Below are positions 31,927-44,849 of a stretch of DNA of 64,000 bases, in pieces. The notes beneath the pieces were generated by a model. It was not told the DNA's origin. It did no database searches and saw only the letters and a list, made by a program, of their open reading frames with translations. A program made the position numbers and the translations under genes. This DNA comes from Melitaea cinxia (taxonomy: Eukaryota; Arthropoda; Insecta; Lepidoptera; Nymphalidae), in assembly GCF_905220565.1 (NCBI RefSeq), contig NC_059401.1:7713001-7777000 (forward strand), read 5' to 3'. The first letter of the stretch is position 1, and each line of letters starts with the position of its first letter.

Positions 31927-33683
31927 TTATTCTTTCTCTAACTCAATTTCTGGAGCCTCACTTTGATCGCTGTCAGTGCTATCACTGGTGTAACCCTTAA
32001 AGTTCATCCAGGGATGAATTTTATCCAACGCGACAACGTTCTCATACCTCTTGTTACCTCTCCTCGTTAATGGAGTATCTTCAACAAGAAATCTATCGTT
32101 GGGTAATATCTTAAGAATCCTATAAGGACCTTGAAATTTAGGGATGAGCTTGTGCGATTTCCTTACGTGATCTTTGTCTATTACGGTTCTTTCTATCCTG
32201 ACCAAATCACCTACATTATATTGCCTCTGACATGTCCTACGCTTGTCAAACTGCTTTTTAGCATATTCCTTTTGCTTCTCTATCCTCTCCCTAGTATCTG
32301 ACCTCAACCTATCTAATGCCTCACCCTCGATTCGTTCAGTTGTTTCAGTAATTACGTCGGCCAAAAGATTTTCAGATGCATTCATCAGTCTGCATCCGAA
32401 TAATAATTCTGAGGGGCTTTTCCCTGTTGTTTTATTACTAGTGGTATTAATGCCTAACTGAATCTCTCCGATGTAACCTTCCCATATATTATCATTCCCA
32501 CCATGACATTTTGTGCTTATTGATCATTATCTGATATGGTCCAATTAAATCTCTCGACCTGTCCATTCGCTCTTGGAGTAGCCACTGCATTTAGAATATG
32601 CTTTATTTTTAATTTATCTGTAAAATCTTTAAATTTTGCACTTGTAAAACAAGTACCACGATCCGATATAAGACGAGAAGGAACGCCAAAATAACTAAAA
32701 TGTTCTTTAAATACTTTGATCGCCGTAATCGATTTCGTATCTCGTACGGCTCGAATATTAATAAATTTTGTAAAAGCGTCGATAATAACAAGCATGTTCA
32801 TATTAACCCTCTTAGAGCGAATGAAAGGGTCCAAATGATCAGCATGAAGTGTGTGAATTGGCTTTTCTAACTTTGGTATGGAGTGAAGCATTCCTTCTTT
32901 AGATCCCCCAGGTGTCTTATGATGCGCGCACTCTAAACAAGCCGCGACATACTTCTTAATGAATCTACGCATTTTTGGAAACCAAAATGTGCCTCTTATA
33001 TGATTCAAAGTTTTTTCGAAGCCGAAATGACCCACATCGTCGTGGTTCATTCGCAATACTTGCCACCTACAGCTCCTAGGAACTACCCATCGCAATCCTT
33101 CATCTAGAATTTTGTACACATAGTTACCCTTCAACTGATAATTATTACGCACATCAGCTAAAAATTTTGTCTCATCGTCCTCTAATATGTCCCTCACACG
33201 CTTTATCTCGATGTCATCAGCTTACACAGTAGCGACCCAGTCGCGAACATCTACTTGTAGAATGTCAAGAACATGATCAGTGTCTATATCAGTTAGCTCA
33301 CCAACAGGTCCTCGACTAAGCGCATCTACGTGAGCCTTGAAATTGAATCCACCAACGTGAAATTCGTGGAATAAGGTCCCTTTTTGTCAGCGTAGTACGG
33401 AGCCCATTACAGTCAGTGACTATTTTGAATTTTAGCCCTAACAGATAAACCCGATAACGATTCAATGACGCTACAACAGCTAAAGTTTCTAATTCAAAAG
33501 AATGAAACTTTTGTTCATCGGCTGAAGTTTTTCGGCTGTAATACGCTACGGCCTAAGTAAACCATCTACATCCCGCTGCAGAAGAATCCCTGCAATACCT
33601 AATTTCGATGCATCTGTGTGCATTTCGGTTTCTAATTTAGGATTATATAAAGCCAATATTGGACGTTCAATTAACTTTGATTT
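31927..33683 (-). pseudogene. Gypsy-type pol remnant: RNase H, integrase, GPY/F tail
   Basis: Minus order: RNase H start (RPILALYNPKLETEMHTDAS) at 33675-33600, broken by stops and shifts; HVDALSRGPVGEL near 33330; an in-frame stop at about 33222; then integrase with the HHCC finger (H..GH...C..C), catalytic D, D and E in HADHLDP, LISDRGTCF and RANGQVERFN (to 32517). One frameshift near 32515 leads into WEGYIGEIQLGI, a GPY/F module (KLIPKFQGPYRIL) and an acidic end at 31927. gag, protease and RT are missing because the element is cut at about 33683. Confidence 0.88.
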
Positions 33684-36320
33684 TTATTTCTCATCTTAAT
33701 GACAATAGTTTGACAATATACCTAATATTATTAAACATTATTTTTCAGTCTGGCAATATCCCATTAGAATGGAAATGTCAACTTAATATCCCTATATTAA
33801 AAACAAACAAGGATCCTCTCATCCCATCTTCATATCACCCCATAGCTCTATCATCAGTCCTTTTAAAAATAATTGAACATTTAGTTAAAAGTCGCCTTGA
33901 GTGGTTCGTAGAAAGTAACTCTCTTTTTTCTTCGTCCTAGTTTGTTTTCGGCGAAATAAAAGCACGTACGACAATATAGGTATATATATACTTCGGATAT
34001 AAAATTAGCTTTTTCTGTAAATAAATTTGTGCTTTCAGCCTTCCTAGATCTGTCGAATGCCTATGATAATGTCATTGTATCAATACTAAGACAAAAATTG
34101 TTGAGTCTTAAAATCCTCAGCAAAATTATTTCATTTATTATAAATATGCTTAGGTACTGATAGATCAATTATTTTCTACAATAATAACCAAAAATATTTA
34201 AGAATCCTCACCAAAGGTTTACCTCAAGGGTCAGTTTTAAGCTCCTTGTTGTTCAATTTGTATACCCATGATTTAGATTTAGTAATTGACAAGAATGTTG
34301 ATGTTTTGCAATATGCGGATGACTTACTTGTATACATAAAAGGAAATAATATTGATGATGCGTCTGCGAAATTAACGGAATCTCTGTATTATCTTAAACG
34401 GTAGATAATCGTGGTCTCGATTTATCACCATCAAAAAGCTCCGTCGTTCTTTTTCATCGAATGCGTAGAGCTGCATTACTTCATGTGACTTATGAAAATA
34501 GTATTATACCGCAAAAAAAGCCATCATAAATTTTTAGGTATTATTTTAGACGAAAAGCTTTCAGGAACTCCTCACTTTAATTTTATTATAAATAGATGTG
34601 AGAGAAATTTAAATATTATGAGATGTCTTGCAGGTGTATGGTGGGGTGCCCATCCTTTTTACTTAAAATTGATATATAATGCATTAATACGTAGCATATT
34701 AGAATATGGCACCTTCTTGCTAGAACCTAGGTCTATGTCGGGATTTAAAGCATTGGGCAAAATTCAAAGTAAATGTCTTAGGATCATTTGTGGAGCCATG
34801 AAAACTAGCCCTATGAATGCTTTACATGTTGACTGCTGTGACCCACCTTTGCATACACGTCGTCAATATTTGGCAGACAAATACCTTTTTCGCTGCCTTC
34901 AACTCACTGATCATCCAATTATTGCAAAGCTCCAACAACTTGCTTACTTTGTTTCTAATAGTTCGTATTGGACAAATAAACCAAACCCGTGTTTAGTTAC
35001 AAGTTATTTTAAATTCAAATCTCTTTCCGCTCCAATTCAAAGCTCTTGTAATTTACCAATTTTCTCTTGTTCATACAATGTCCTTATTTCTATTCCTAAT
35101 GTTGTAAACTTTGATATAGAAAAAACAAATTCTTTTAAGGCTGATGAAAAATTTAAAAGAATAATTGAAACACGATTTAGCGATTATCATTATATTTTCA
35201 CAGATGCGTCAAAACATTTTGCCAATAGTAATGTCGGAGTAGGAGTTTTTCACTTTCAATATAATATTGTTCAAAATGTCAAACTCCCTCCTGAATGTAC
35301 AGTATTCTCTGGGGAATGCTTAGGCATTTTTAAAGCTTTAGAATATATCAGGTTAGCTAAACTTAAAAAATCCAGTTCTCATAAGTTCTATTCAAGTTCT
35401 TGTCAAGAATCCTTTTAAAATTAAACAACAGCATCCTTATATATTTGGCATTAGACAATTATTAACTGAGTGCACTGAGAAAGGTCTCTTAATAACGCTT
35501 GCTTGGATCCCTAGCCATTGTGGAATAGAGGGAAATGTCAGAGCAGATACTCTGGCTAGAGAAGCTACAAAATAAGTGGTGACCTTTTTCCATATAAAAT
35601 TTCCTACCCAGATTTATTAAGTTTGCCCAAACTTTGTATGGATAAGTCGTGGCAAGTGTCCTATGATCATAGTAGTAGGCAAAAAGGAACGTATTATTAT
35701 AGTCTACAATCTGAAATTTTGGTAAAACCATGGTTTTATATTATGGATTTTAATAGAAAAAGCTGTAGCGTAATACCGAGACTAAGGCTTGGTCACACTT
35801 GTTCTCCACACCATCGGGCTAGATTTAAAATTATTTCCAGTCCGTCCTGTTTTTGTGGTTATGAAACGGGGGATATTAACCATCTTTTATTCTCTTATCC
35901 ACTTTTCAACCGCTCCCGTTTCCTGGAGCCACTGATTGAATATAAAATTCCTTTTCCTACATCTATAAATTGTTTATTGTCTTTTAGAGAGTATGATGTA
36001 TATAAAATTGTATTGGATTATATATTTCTTAATCATATAGACATTTAATATACTGTATATGTTTTTTATTTATTTTTTATTTTCCTTTTCATCAAAAAAT
36101 ATATTATTTTGTTTCTTCCTATCCTGTTCTGAATCCTCTCATAAATTCCTCTTGTCCGTTATCCACAATTTTTGAACATTTTCCTTAATTCCTGCTCGTC
36201 ATTGGCAATGCACTAACGTGCAGTCCATAAAAAAAACGTGTTCATTTTGGCCTAAAGGTCTACTATTACAATTTACTCTGTGGTCTAGATACCAGGCCAG
36301 AAACTCAAAAAAAAAAAATG
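33684..36320 (+). mobile_element. Non-LTR retrotransposon with RT and RNase H, decayed
   Basis: RT begins near ISHLNDNSLT (33684), through NIPLEWKCQLNIPILK, SSYHPIALSSVLLKIIEHL, then YADDL-like sequence near 34312, KFLGIILDEKLSG (34516) and the thumb region. RNase H reads YIFTDASKHFANSNVGVGVF (35190), SGECLGIFKALE, then WIPSHCGIEGNVRAD (35506-35550). The C-terminus has the C-CG-HLL motif to 36048. The 3' UTR ends in an A12 run at about 36308-36319. Several stops and frameshifts. RNase H after RT points to the I/R1/LOA side of the LINE tree. Confidence 0.85.
34492..35418 (+). pseudogene. Largest surviving LINE reading frame (RT thumb to RNase H)
   Basis: About 300 codons open. It covers the RT C-terminal region with CCDPPLHTRRQYLADKYLF and the first two RNase H catalytic segments (FTDAS, SGE). 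It is a fragment of the preceding element and not a gene. Confidence 0.8.
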
Positions 36321-36543
36321 ATGTGTTCATTGACTTCGTTGACTTGAGAAGTTTATATAAATTTAATATAATTTCTCATAAATTTGGTTGAATAATATGA
36401 ATAAATAAATGTAATTACAGTCTAAGATTACATCTATATAACTACGTATTTGAAATTATATTAAATGGCGTTTTTAGTCTTAGAAATAATATGTAAAAAG
36501 ATGATTTAAAAATATAATCCATACATTTATAAGTCTTATAAGA

Positions 36544-36955
36544 ATGGATATCCCGGTACAAATAGCAATTAGGCTGAAGCCCCCAAGTATAGCTGATTCT
36601 CTGCAGTGTATATTCAGTAATCCAGTGACGCAAATAGTCATCACAGAGAGTGGTCAAACATTCCATGTAAACAGAGCCCTACCAGGAGACTGCACGCAAG
36701 CACATTTGTTTAATTCATTTATGATACCTCAAATCAACTGCTTCTTAGATGGATGCGATACATCTGTTGTCGTGTTTGGCCAGGCTAAGTCTGGGAAAAC
36801 TTACACCCTCTTTGGTCCAGGTATGAACAAATTAATATTAGAAGCATGTTATATAAATAACAACTGATGAAAGACTATAGACTACAAAGACACTTAATTT
36901 TTTTACTTTTAAGATTAGTTTATTGTAAACTGCGGTACAGATAGCAGTGTTTATA

Positions 36956-37020
<65 letters not shown>

Positions 37021-37027
37021 CACATAT

Positions 37028-37073
<46 letters not shown>

Positions 37074-40000
37074 AAATTTTCTTTCAGGTTTTGAATGTAT
37101 ACATAGTGAGTGTGATCAAGGAATAGTTCCACGGTTTTTGACAGAAATTTTTCACAGACTTGGACAAATGCCTGAAAGAGAGTTTGTATTACACATAACC
37201 TGGATGCAAGTAGTTGATAACAATATTTTTGATGTATTGGGCGCTGGTTTGGTAAAATGTTCGAATGTTGAAGAAGCTTTTCAATACTTACAGTTAGGTT
37301 GGAGACAGAGATGTCTTGGAAACAATCATACATTTTTTACTGTTAGTATGGAACAGAAATGGGTGGGTACTAATGGTGTTCTTAACCATAGAATGTCTAC
37401 TGCTAGTTTTTGTGATTTAGCAGCATATCCTGAAACAGGCTTGTTTGCTTTAGAAAACATTATAAAAGAGCTCATAGCAGGAAACCCTCCCAAACAAATA
37501 AACTATGATAGGTGTATCCTAACTGCAATGTTAAGAGACTCATTTGGTGGCAGAGCATTTACATGGGTTATCGGATGTATTAGTACAGAACCAGATGACT
37601 ATCAAGATACACTTAAGATACTAAACTTGTGCTTGTGTTGTAGAGGCATAAAGAATTATGTAACAGTTAATTTATTTGCCGATAATAATACTCCTGTATA
37701 TACAGATAAAATGCCAAGTGACAATGCATTTAACTTACAATTTGCTACTACACAATGGATTAAATTAGTTTCAAATGCTGAAGGTCTTTTCAATAAGATT
37801 TTACAATCAAAATCATTATCAGAGGCTGATATGAATCAAGTGAGTGAATGGCTGTTTTTGAAAGCTGAATGTGATGAATGTTTAAATAATGATATGACAG
37901 CAGACAATAAGGAGAGTAGTGCAAAACAAGGTTTACCTAGAATAGCAGAAGACACAGAACCAAGTGAGATTAGTGAGTCAGATGTTGAATCTAATTCTGA
38001 AGACAGTGACTCTGAAACATTATTTCAAGATAAACTGGAAAAATTAATGGAATATTTTAGAGAAAAGAATGATCAATTATTTGCAGACAGGTGTGAAGAA
38101 TATCTGAATCATATAGATTCAGATGATATAACAATATCAGAGACAAGTGGCTCACAATCAATACCCATTATGACATCTCAGTCAAATTCTGGTAGAAGAA
38201 GAACTATTCAGCCTGGAGAAAGCATTTCTGGAGCTCAGCTAGAATTGTTAAGAAAAGTAGCTGCTAAAGCCATTTCACCTGAATCTCAGAAAATTATAAT
38301 TGAATCTCATAAAAAAGATATAGATCCTGAACCTAAATTAATAGAAAGAGAATTGTTAAAAATGATTGACTCTCCAAAGACTAATGAAATATGTAAAAAA
38401 TATAAAATTACAAGAGAAAAATATACGCAAAAACAAATTTTGGCAAGAAAATTGTCAAAAGAAATAAGTAGTAGTCAAACTCAATTAAAAGAATTAATAA
38501 ATATGTGTATAGCAAAACAACGTTTAATTGACGATCTCTCGAGAGCAGTTTCATACAATTCTCGTAACAAATCGTATTCTGAAAAGAATGAGTCAAATCT
38601 CATAGATCAAGATACATTAAGGGAAATAAAAAGGCATGAAACAAATTTAAAAACATACAAGAAACAGATAGATCAAATCAAAAGACAAATAAAAAAAGAT
38701 GAGAAACGAAAAAATACATTAGATGTAGAACTTTTAAAAGACAAATTAAAATTAGATGAACTTTCAGAGTCATCTGTTGATGTAAAAGAAAAAAAATCTA
38801 ATTCCATTAAACATTTTACTCATAGGATAACTCAGTTAGACAGTATATTGAAAGAGAAAACAAATGATTTAGCTAATTTAGAATTATCGAAAGAGAAAGA
38901 GCTAATGTTGCGAAAGGAAATAAAAAATTTACGAAAAACAAGAGAATGTTTACATGAACAGCGTTGCAGCTTAGGACACAAAAGAAAAATGTATAAATCA
39001 CTCTCTGATTCGGAGGCAAGTATATCAAAACATGAAAAAGATGTTTTCGTTTATTGGTCAATAAACTCAAATAATTAACTATTTATCTTATACATTTCAG
39101 GAACGTAAATTACTTGAATGTGAAGAAGCTATAGAAGCAATTGACACCGCAATAGAGTATAAGAACAATTTGATTTGTGGAAAATCGCCGTCGGCGTCTT
39201 TATCTGATTCTCAAGATAACAAGGACAACAGAAGTAGAGGCGAGCAAATGTTGATGGCAAGACTGGATAAATTATCACATGATGAAATGAAAACTTTATT
39301 GTACAGATATTTTCAGAAGGTTTGTTACTCATATCTTAAGGAAAGTTTAATCTATTTGTTAATAATCAGACTTGATTGTTTGTTTAGATGTGGTAATCGT
39401 GGCATTGCCAAATCGTAACATTTCAGAAATATTTTTTAAACTGAAATTTGGACTTATCCAATAAAATAAAAAAATCTTGTAAATTACTTACCTGTAAATT
39501 TAAGATTTCCCCTATCAAATCTTTCCTCTATTTAAAAAATACGAATCATCGGAATTAATTCATCCTGCAAAAAGTTATGAGGTAATTACGCATTAAAAAA
39601 AAAAACGAGTGTGCTTTAGACCACATGACTGAAGTAAAACTTTCCATCTTCACCAAATTATATCTCCCTCTCAACTTCTGTTCCTCTCGCTCGATCACAC
39701 TTCGTAACGTTCTCGTCACGCATTCACTAGCTTACTTCCCAAGTCAAGTATGCGCAAAGAAGTTTTACTTAAAAAAAAAAGAATATATAGAAAATTAATT
39801 GTATGGTTAATGGTAAAGTATATGATTTGTGATTGACCCCTCGAATGCAGTTAATGAAAGTGGTCGTCTGTGCAGGTGGTGGACCTGCGCGGTGCGTGCG
39901 CGGCGCTGGAGGCGGGCGCGGCGGCGGCGGCGGACGAGGCTACCGTGTGGCGCGCGCGCGCCGCGCATGCCTGGCGCCACGCGCAGCGCGCGCGCCCCAC

Positions 40001-42693
40001 TACGCACCACAGGTACCTTCTCAGTACTGAGAGTACGTTCCCTAGGGCCAAAAGGGTCATGGGCCTGGGCGGTAGGCTGCAAGGGCGGCGCAATGCGCAC
40101 CTCATGCTCAACTATGTGTTCCCTTTTTGACTTTATATGCTAAAATTTTTTTTTAGAAGGCTTACTAAATAACAATATTTAAAACTTATTTGTAGAAGAT
40201 ATACCATACGATGTTTTTACTTTTTTCCAATTAATTAGATTTATGAGGCGGCAAATATTATTAACCCAGCATGCTGCATCTTAAAGTACGCCTCCAACTG
40301 TACTGATACTATGAACTGTCTGTAAGGTTGCCAGGTCGTCAAACCTTACAAACATCTCGTCTTGATTAAAACCTTCGGTGGGCCTTAAGGAACATACAAA
40401 AAAAAAAAAAAAAATAGCCGAATCGGTCGAGCCATTCTCGAGTTATGTGCTTAGTAGCATTCATTTTTATTTACATAGAATAAGGTGTATAAAGTCTGGC
40501 CACAAATACTGTTACAATTAAAAGTAAACAAAATTCTATTTTTAATTTGGAACCTGTCATTTGTATATGATTTTTCATTATGATTCCTCATTTTCGCGCC
40601 AATACATTGTAAAATATTTTGTGATATTAAAATAGAGTGGAGTGATAAAGGGAACCGAATCGCTGTGATTGCATTACACAAACTAGGTATGGAGCCAAAT
40701 ACAATTTTAAAACTCTCCATACGCTTGGTATTAGTCAAATGTTGGTGTACCGGCTATTGATAGGTACAATAAAACCTCCTCTATGTGTGACAGAAAAAGA
40801 TCTGGGCGTCCACGTAGTGTTCGTGCGAAAATGGCGATCAAAGCAGTAAGAGAAAGAATTTGTAGAAATCCTGTCCCTGTCCTGTTTATAAAAATGGCCT
40901 TAAAGATAATATATCTAATTACAGACCTATTTCAATTATATCTGTCTTTGCCAAGTCATTTGAAGTTTTAGTTTATCCCTACTTAAAAAGTCATACTAAC
41001 CAGATTTTTGTTGATCAATAACATGGCTTTGTCAAATCACGTTCTACTAGCACAAATTTAGTCGCGTATCATAATGAATTGGTTAGCGCAGTTGATAAAG
41101 GCATCCAAATAAATGCTGTCTACATGGACTTTGCTAAGGCATTCGATAGAGTTTCTCACAAAGTGTTGCTGGCAAAGTTAGAATTTTATGGTATATGCGG
41201 TACTCTACTAAAATGGTTCCAATCTTATTTATCAGGTAGAACGCAATATGTTGTGGTTAAGGGCTTTCAATTTAAGACATTCATTCATACTTATGTACGG
41301 AGTCACATGGAATACTGTTCGTAGTTTGGTCACCGCATTATAATGTACATCAACTCAGAATAGAGCGTATTCAGAAACGCTTTCTAAAACACATTGCTTT
41401 TTTATTAGTGTTACATCTCTTTTTGTGCATGTTGTGATAATTTAAAATGTTGCGCATTTAAGCTTAATTGTAGTACCTATAGTTTTTATGTGAAAATTGT
41501 AATGTAGCAACTACTGTTTGTCCAAATGAAAAAATAAATAAAGCAGAAGCTTTCATCTCGGGAGATGAAGATAGGACCTAGAACCGTGTCGCTTATTTTA
41601 AAAGAAGACTTAGGACTTGCAGCCTAATTTAGCAGCAGCATAATTTAAAAAAGAATAGGGTTGTAAAATCAAAACAACTACTTGAACGGTACGCAAAGGG
41701 AGGTCACAGAAACATTTTGTTTACAGATGAGAAGATTTTTACACAAAATGAACGTTTACAACGACATACAAAATTAACGTATTTAGATCCAACGCTCAAA
41801 GCTCTAAGCTCTAAGGAAGCTTCCCAATTAGTCAACAGAGTACAACGTGGGCATTTTCCGACTTCATGATGTTGATATTTACCGTAGCTTGTAGAAGCCT
41901 ACAACACCAAATGCATTGCAAGCGCGTTGTCGACCCTATCCCCAATTCCCTCTAGGCCACCATACTCACCAACAGGAACACAACACTGCTTGAAAACAGT
42001 ATTATTTAGCTGTGCTCTTCTGTAAGGTCGAGGTACTTCCCCAGTTGGGCTGCATAAAATGTTGAAGTAAAGTTGAAGGTCAGCGCTCAATATCCGTGCC
42101 GATAACTATACCAGTAATAGACTATCGCCTACATTGTCAATGCAACGACATGATGACAATACTCCACTGGTTGATTGATCAATTGGTTAGCCTGAAATCA
42201 GCCGCTCGACCACAAACATTTTGTTACACCTTGAATACAGATTATAGAATTTATTCAATTGTTTTTATTATTTTCAGATTTTTTGATGGCGGTAACGCAG
42301 AACGAGCACTCTCATTCGGCATGACGACGGACTCTGAGACATCTGATGACGCAATGCGATTGGTCGACCGAGTGAGACAACTCACTAGATACCATCCATC
42401 GGTAAGTGATTCTCTTTTACTGACGCCGGTTTACAATAGCGATACATATATATGTTTAGAAGACTGAAATTTGCACATGTTTAGAAATTGAGCATGTGTT
42501 TATTTATTTTATAATATTTAATAAATATCTAATAGGTGTATTTTGTATGTATATTATTTGTGTATTATTCCAGGCCCCTGTAATTCCAAGTCAAAATCTT
42601 AGGCAGCTCATGCCAGCAACTAATCTTCCAGTGGCTACAGTTACAAAAGAGAAGAATAAGTTGGTGATAGTGCAGCAGAACAAAAAGAACTGA
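36544..42693 (+). CDS. cos2: Kinesin-like protein Costal-2 (KIF7/KIF27 family), 6 exons
   Basis: Scaffold kinesin of Hedgehog signalling (family knowledge). Exons: 36544-36820, 37088 to about 39042, 39101-39319, 39876-40012, 42278-42401, 42574-42693 (stop TGA); about 943 residues. Residues 79-88 are an intact P-loop, GQAKSGKTYT. The switch I region is reduced to GNNHTFFTV (about 170-178) and switch II to DLAAYPETG (about 202), so the usual SSRSH and DLAGSE are lost, which fits the divergent Cos2 motor. After an acidic linker the protein is a Lys/Glu-rich coiled coil (about 560-760). Exon 3 carries the family block LLECEEAIEAID followed by LMARLDKLSHDEMKTLLYRYF; exon 4 continues it with VVDLRGACAALE. 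Exon 4 is extremely GC-rich and Ala/Arg-rich, unlike its AT-rich neighbours. The exon 2 donor is uncertain: the good GTATAT site at 39020 gives the wrong phase, so a weak GTTTTC site at 39043 is assumed. ATG 36544 is the first in-frame Met before the motor core. Confidence 0.88.
36955..37060. repeat. (TA)n microsatellite in cos2 intron 1
   Basis: Two long TA tracts (about 36955-37014 and 37029-37059) followed by a T-run that merges with the exon 2 polypyrimidine tract. Confidence 0.95.
39595..39775 (-). repeat. Inverted copy of the GCACACTCG repeat
   Basis: AAAACGAGTGTGCTTTAGACC onward is the complement of the 15.6-15.8 kb copy. It lies in cos2 intron 3. It has AAGTTTTACTT at both ends. Confidence 0.7.
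40325..40482 (+). repeat. CTAGCTGACCCGGCGAAC-type repeat, 3' half
   Basis: GGCCTTAAGGAACATAC, a poly(A) run and GAGCCATTCTCGAGTTATG match the 3' part of the 6.4-kb copy. The 5' part is missing. Confidence 0.5.
40483..41870 (+). pseudogene. Tc1/mariner-like transposase interrupted by a LINE
   Basis: The left part (to 40876) has CDRKRSGRPRSVRAKMAIKA then VRERICRNP. The reading resumes at about 41547 with KLSSREMKIGPRTVSLILKE, LLERYAKGGHRNILFTDEKI (first catalytic Asp) and RVQRGHFP. Between the two lies LINE sequence. The right end of the transposon is missing. Inside cos2 intron 4. Confidence 0.8.
40877..41546 (+). mobile_element. Internally deleted non-LTR retrotransposon inside the Tc1-like element
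   Basis: DNISNYRPISIISVFAKSFE, then VDKGIQINAVYMDFAKAFDR and GICGTLLKWFQSYLSGRTQY are RT motifs. At about 41268 the frame jumps to RSHMEYCS and RIERIQKRFLKH, the C-terminus, so the middle of RT is deleted. The tail ends AAATAAATAAA at 41544. Confidence 0.82.
41885..42095 (-). repeat. Possible dispersed retroposon fragment
   Basis: Moderately GC-rich block (CCCAATTCCCTCTAGGCCAC, CAACAGGAACACAACACTGC, GTAAGGTCGAGGTACTTCCC) with the look of a lepidopteran retroposon 3' part. No second copy in the window. Confidence 0.3.
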
Positions 42694-43330
42694 TATTGGG
42701 ATTTTTTTTTGTTTTTACCGCTCAATATTATTTTAATGCTTGCAATTTATTTATTATTTAATTTAGTGTTTCAGATTTCTTTAATCAATTATTTTTATCT
42801 TTAGACTTTATTTCATTGAAAATCATTGTAAATATATTTATTGTACCCTAATGATTTCTACTAAATTATGTATTCGGTAAGTATGGACTATTGTTTAAAT
42901 GTCATATAGATTGGAGAGAAATGCATAGTTCATTGATAAATATATTTTAAATATAATCGTAAAATATATAAATGACTCCAAACACCGTTTTTGTTTTTTT
43001 CAGTTTCTAATATACTATGATTTGTTACGACCCTTACTATACGATAGAATAGGTTATTGGTACTTGTGTTACACAGTTATGGATAATTTTATGACATATT
43101 ACGAAGGGATAAAAATTAATTTATCAGATTGTTAATATCATAACATATTTATACAATAAACGAATACATAAAAATTCAAGAAATATTTATAATAAGTTAA
43201 TTTTGCTACAATTAGGTATTTTTTTTTGTATTTGCGTAAGTATGTTTTTATTTTATTTACCATACTATACAAATTGTTAATGAATTTATATGTAGAGTTG
43301 TGTGATAAATAAAATATTTATATTAATTAG
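42694..43330 (+). other. cos2 3' UTR region
   Basis: AT-rich after the stop codon. Candidate poly(A) signals AATAAA at about 42932 and 43308. Confidence 0.4.
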
Positions 43331-43579
43331 TCTATAATATTTGCACTTTTTAAGCTCTACATTAACATTAGCAACATTACTCTTTTATAGTTTTTGTTCG
43401 CTTAATTAAATACGTTATTACTAGACTAGAATTGTTAGGAGATATTGTATATAAACCTTGTGGGTCGTCTCCTGTACATACATACATAGATTTTTTTGTG
43501 ATAATAATTTTGGCTACCGTGTTGTAAATATTTGTTTCAAAAAGTATTAGAAAGTTTTCATAGCTCTGCAATTTTTTTT

Positions 43580-43717
43580 AAAAAATCTTCGTGTCTTAAT
43601 AAGACTTAAAATAATAAGTCTTTATAATTGTGAAATTCTGAAAAGATCAAATATTCTCTGAAGTTTCAGACTTTCGGACTTATTCCTTTAAAAGTTTTAT
43701 TAAGACATGAAGATTTT
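43580..43717. repeat. 138-bp inverted-repeat unit
   Basis: AAAAAATCTTCGTGTCTTAA at 43580 is mirrored, with two mismatches over about 27 bp, at 43691-43717. A small foldback element is likely. Confidence 0.65.
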
Positions 43718-44415
43718 TTAAGATTTTTTCAACAAATATTTCCACTAGGGTAACCAGTCGTTTGATTAAAACAATTAAATATCTGGTTTTCGTTATTTAA
43801 GGTACTATAATATAAAATGCAGATCGGCGAAAGTATTAACTGCTATTACGTATAAAAGTCGTAATATCGGACAGTTATCAGATTAAAATTAATGTACTTA
43901 GATAAAATAAATATACTGTTTTACGATTATTTATCGAATAATAATTTAATATAATTCATTTAAAAAAATTAAATGAAGAAATAATATGTGGTCATTAACA
44001 ATATTTTTAATCTGTACTGAAACACAAACTACAGTGGTTATGAACGTTGGAGGTATTTTTAAGGTAAAGGTATCGGTAAGGTTAAATGGCAATGGTATCA
44101 GGTAAGTTATATTGTAGTAGCCTTATTGAATTACTATTACTACTTAAGTAATAATAGTTCGATGTGGTAGGTAGCCACACACCCATTGTTATTACCCCGA
44201 ATGACGCGCTCTCAAATGACATAACGTGGCATTTTGACGGGATTTTTAAACAAACAATATTAAAACATGATTTTGAGTACCTAAAAGGCTATAAATAAAT
44301 ACAATTTTATTTTTTATGGAAATAAGTATTAGGTATACAAATGCTCTACATTACTTACTAGCACCTATCTATTATCTTAGACCCAGACCTATGATATCAC
44401 AAGCGTACGAATATT

Positions 44416-44796
44416 CATCACCATCACTTTTACTTCACACCATCATCATCACACTATCACACCGTCATCATCACTTTAGCCTATCGCAGTTCACTGCCGG
44501 ACATAGGCCTCCGCAAGTTCGCGCCAAAAGTGACGTGAATTCACATGTTTTGCCCATGTTCACCACGCTGGGCAGACGGGTTGGTGACCGCAGGGCTGAC
44601 TTTGTCGGACCGAATATACTGCTGCCTGTCTTCGACCTGCGTATTTCAAAGCCAGCCGTTGGATGGTTATCCTGCCATCAGTCGGTTTTTTAAGTTCCAA
44701 GGTGGTAGTGGTACTGCGTTATCCCTTAGTCGCCTCTTTCGACAGCCGCGGGAAGGGAGGGGATCGCTATATTCCTTACTACCGTAGCCACACAGT
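44416..44796 (-). repeat. SINE family 1, copy 4, with long (TGATGA)n tail
   Basis: GTACGAATATT at 44405-44415 recurs at 44797-44807. On the minus strand the 3' tail is about 60 bp of ATGATG/GTGATG repeats (44416-44478), fixing the direction of the family. Confidence 0.92.
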
Positions 44797-44849
44797 GTAC
44801 GAATATTAAGGTTACTTTATCATAAAATTGTTGCTGTACTGCTATCTAA

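Noticed and set aside
39807..40143. Five overlapping Arg/Ala-rich ORFs on both strands
   Set aside because: Shadows of the GC-rich cos2 exon 4.
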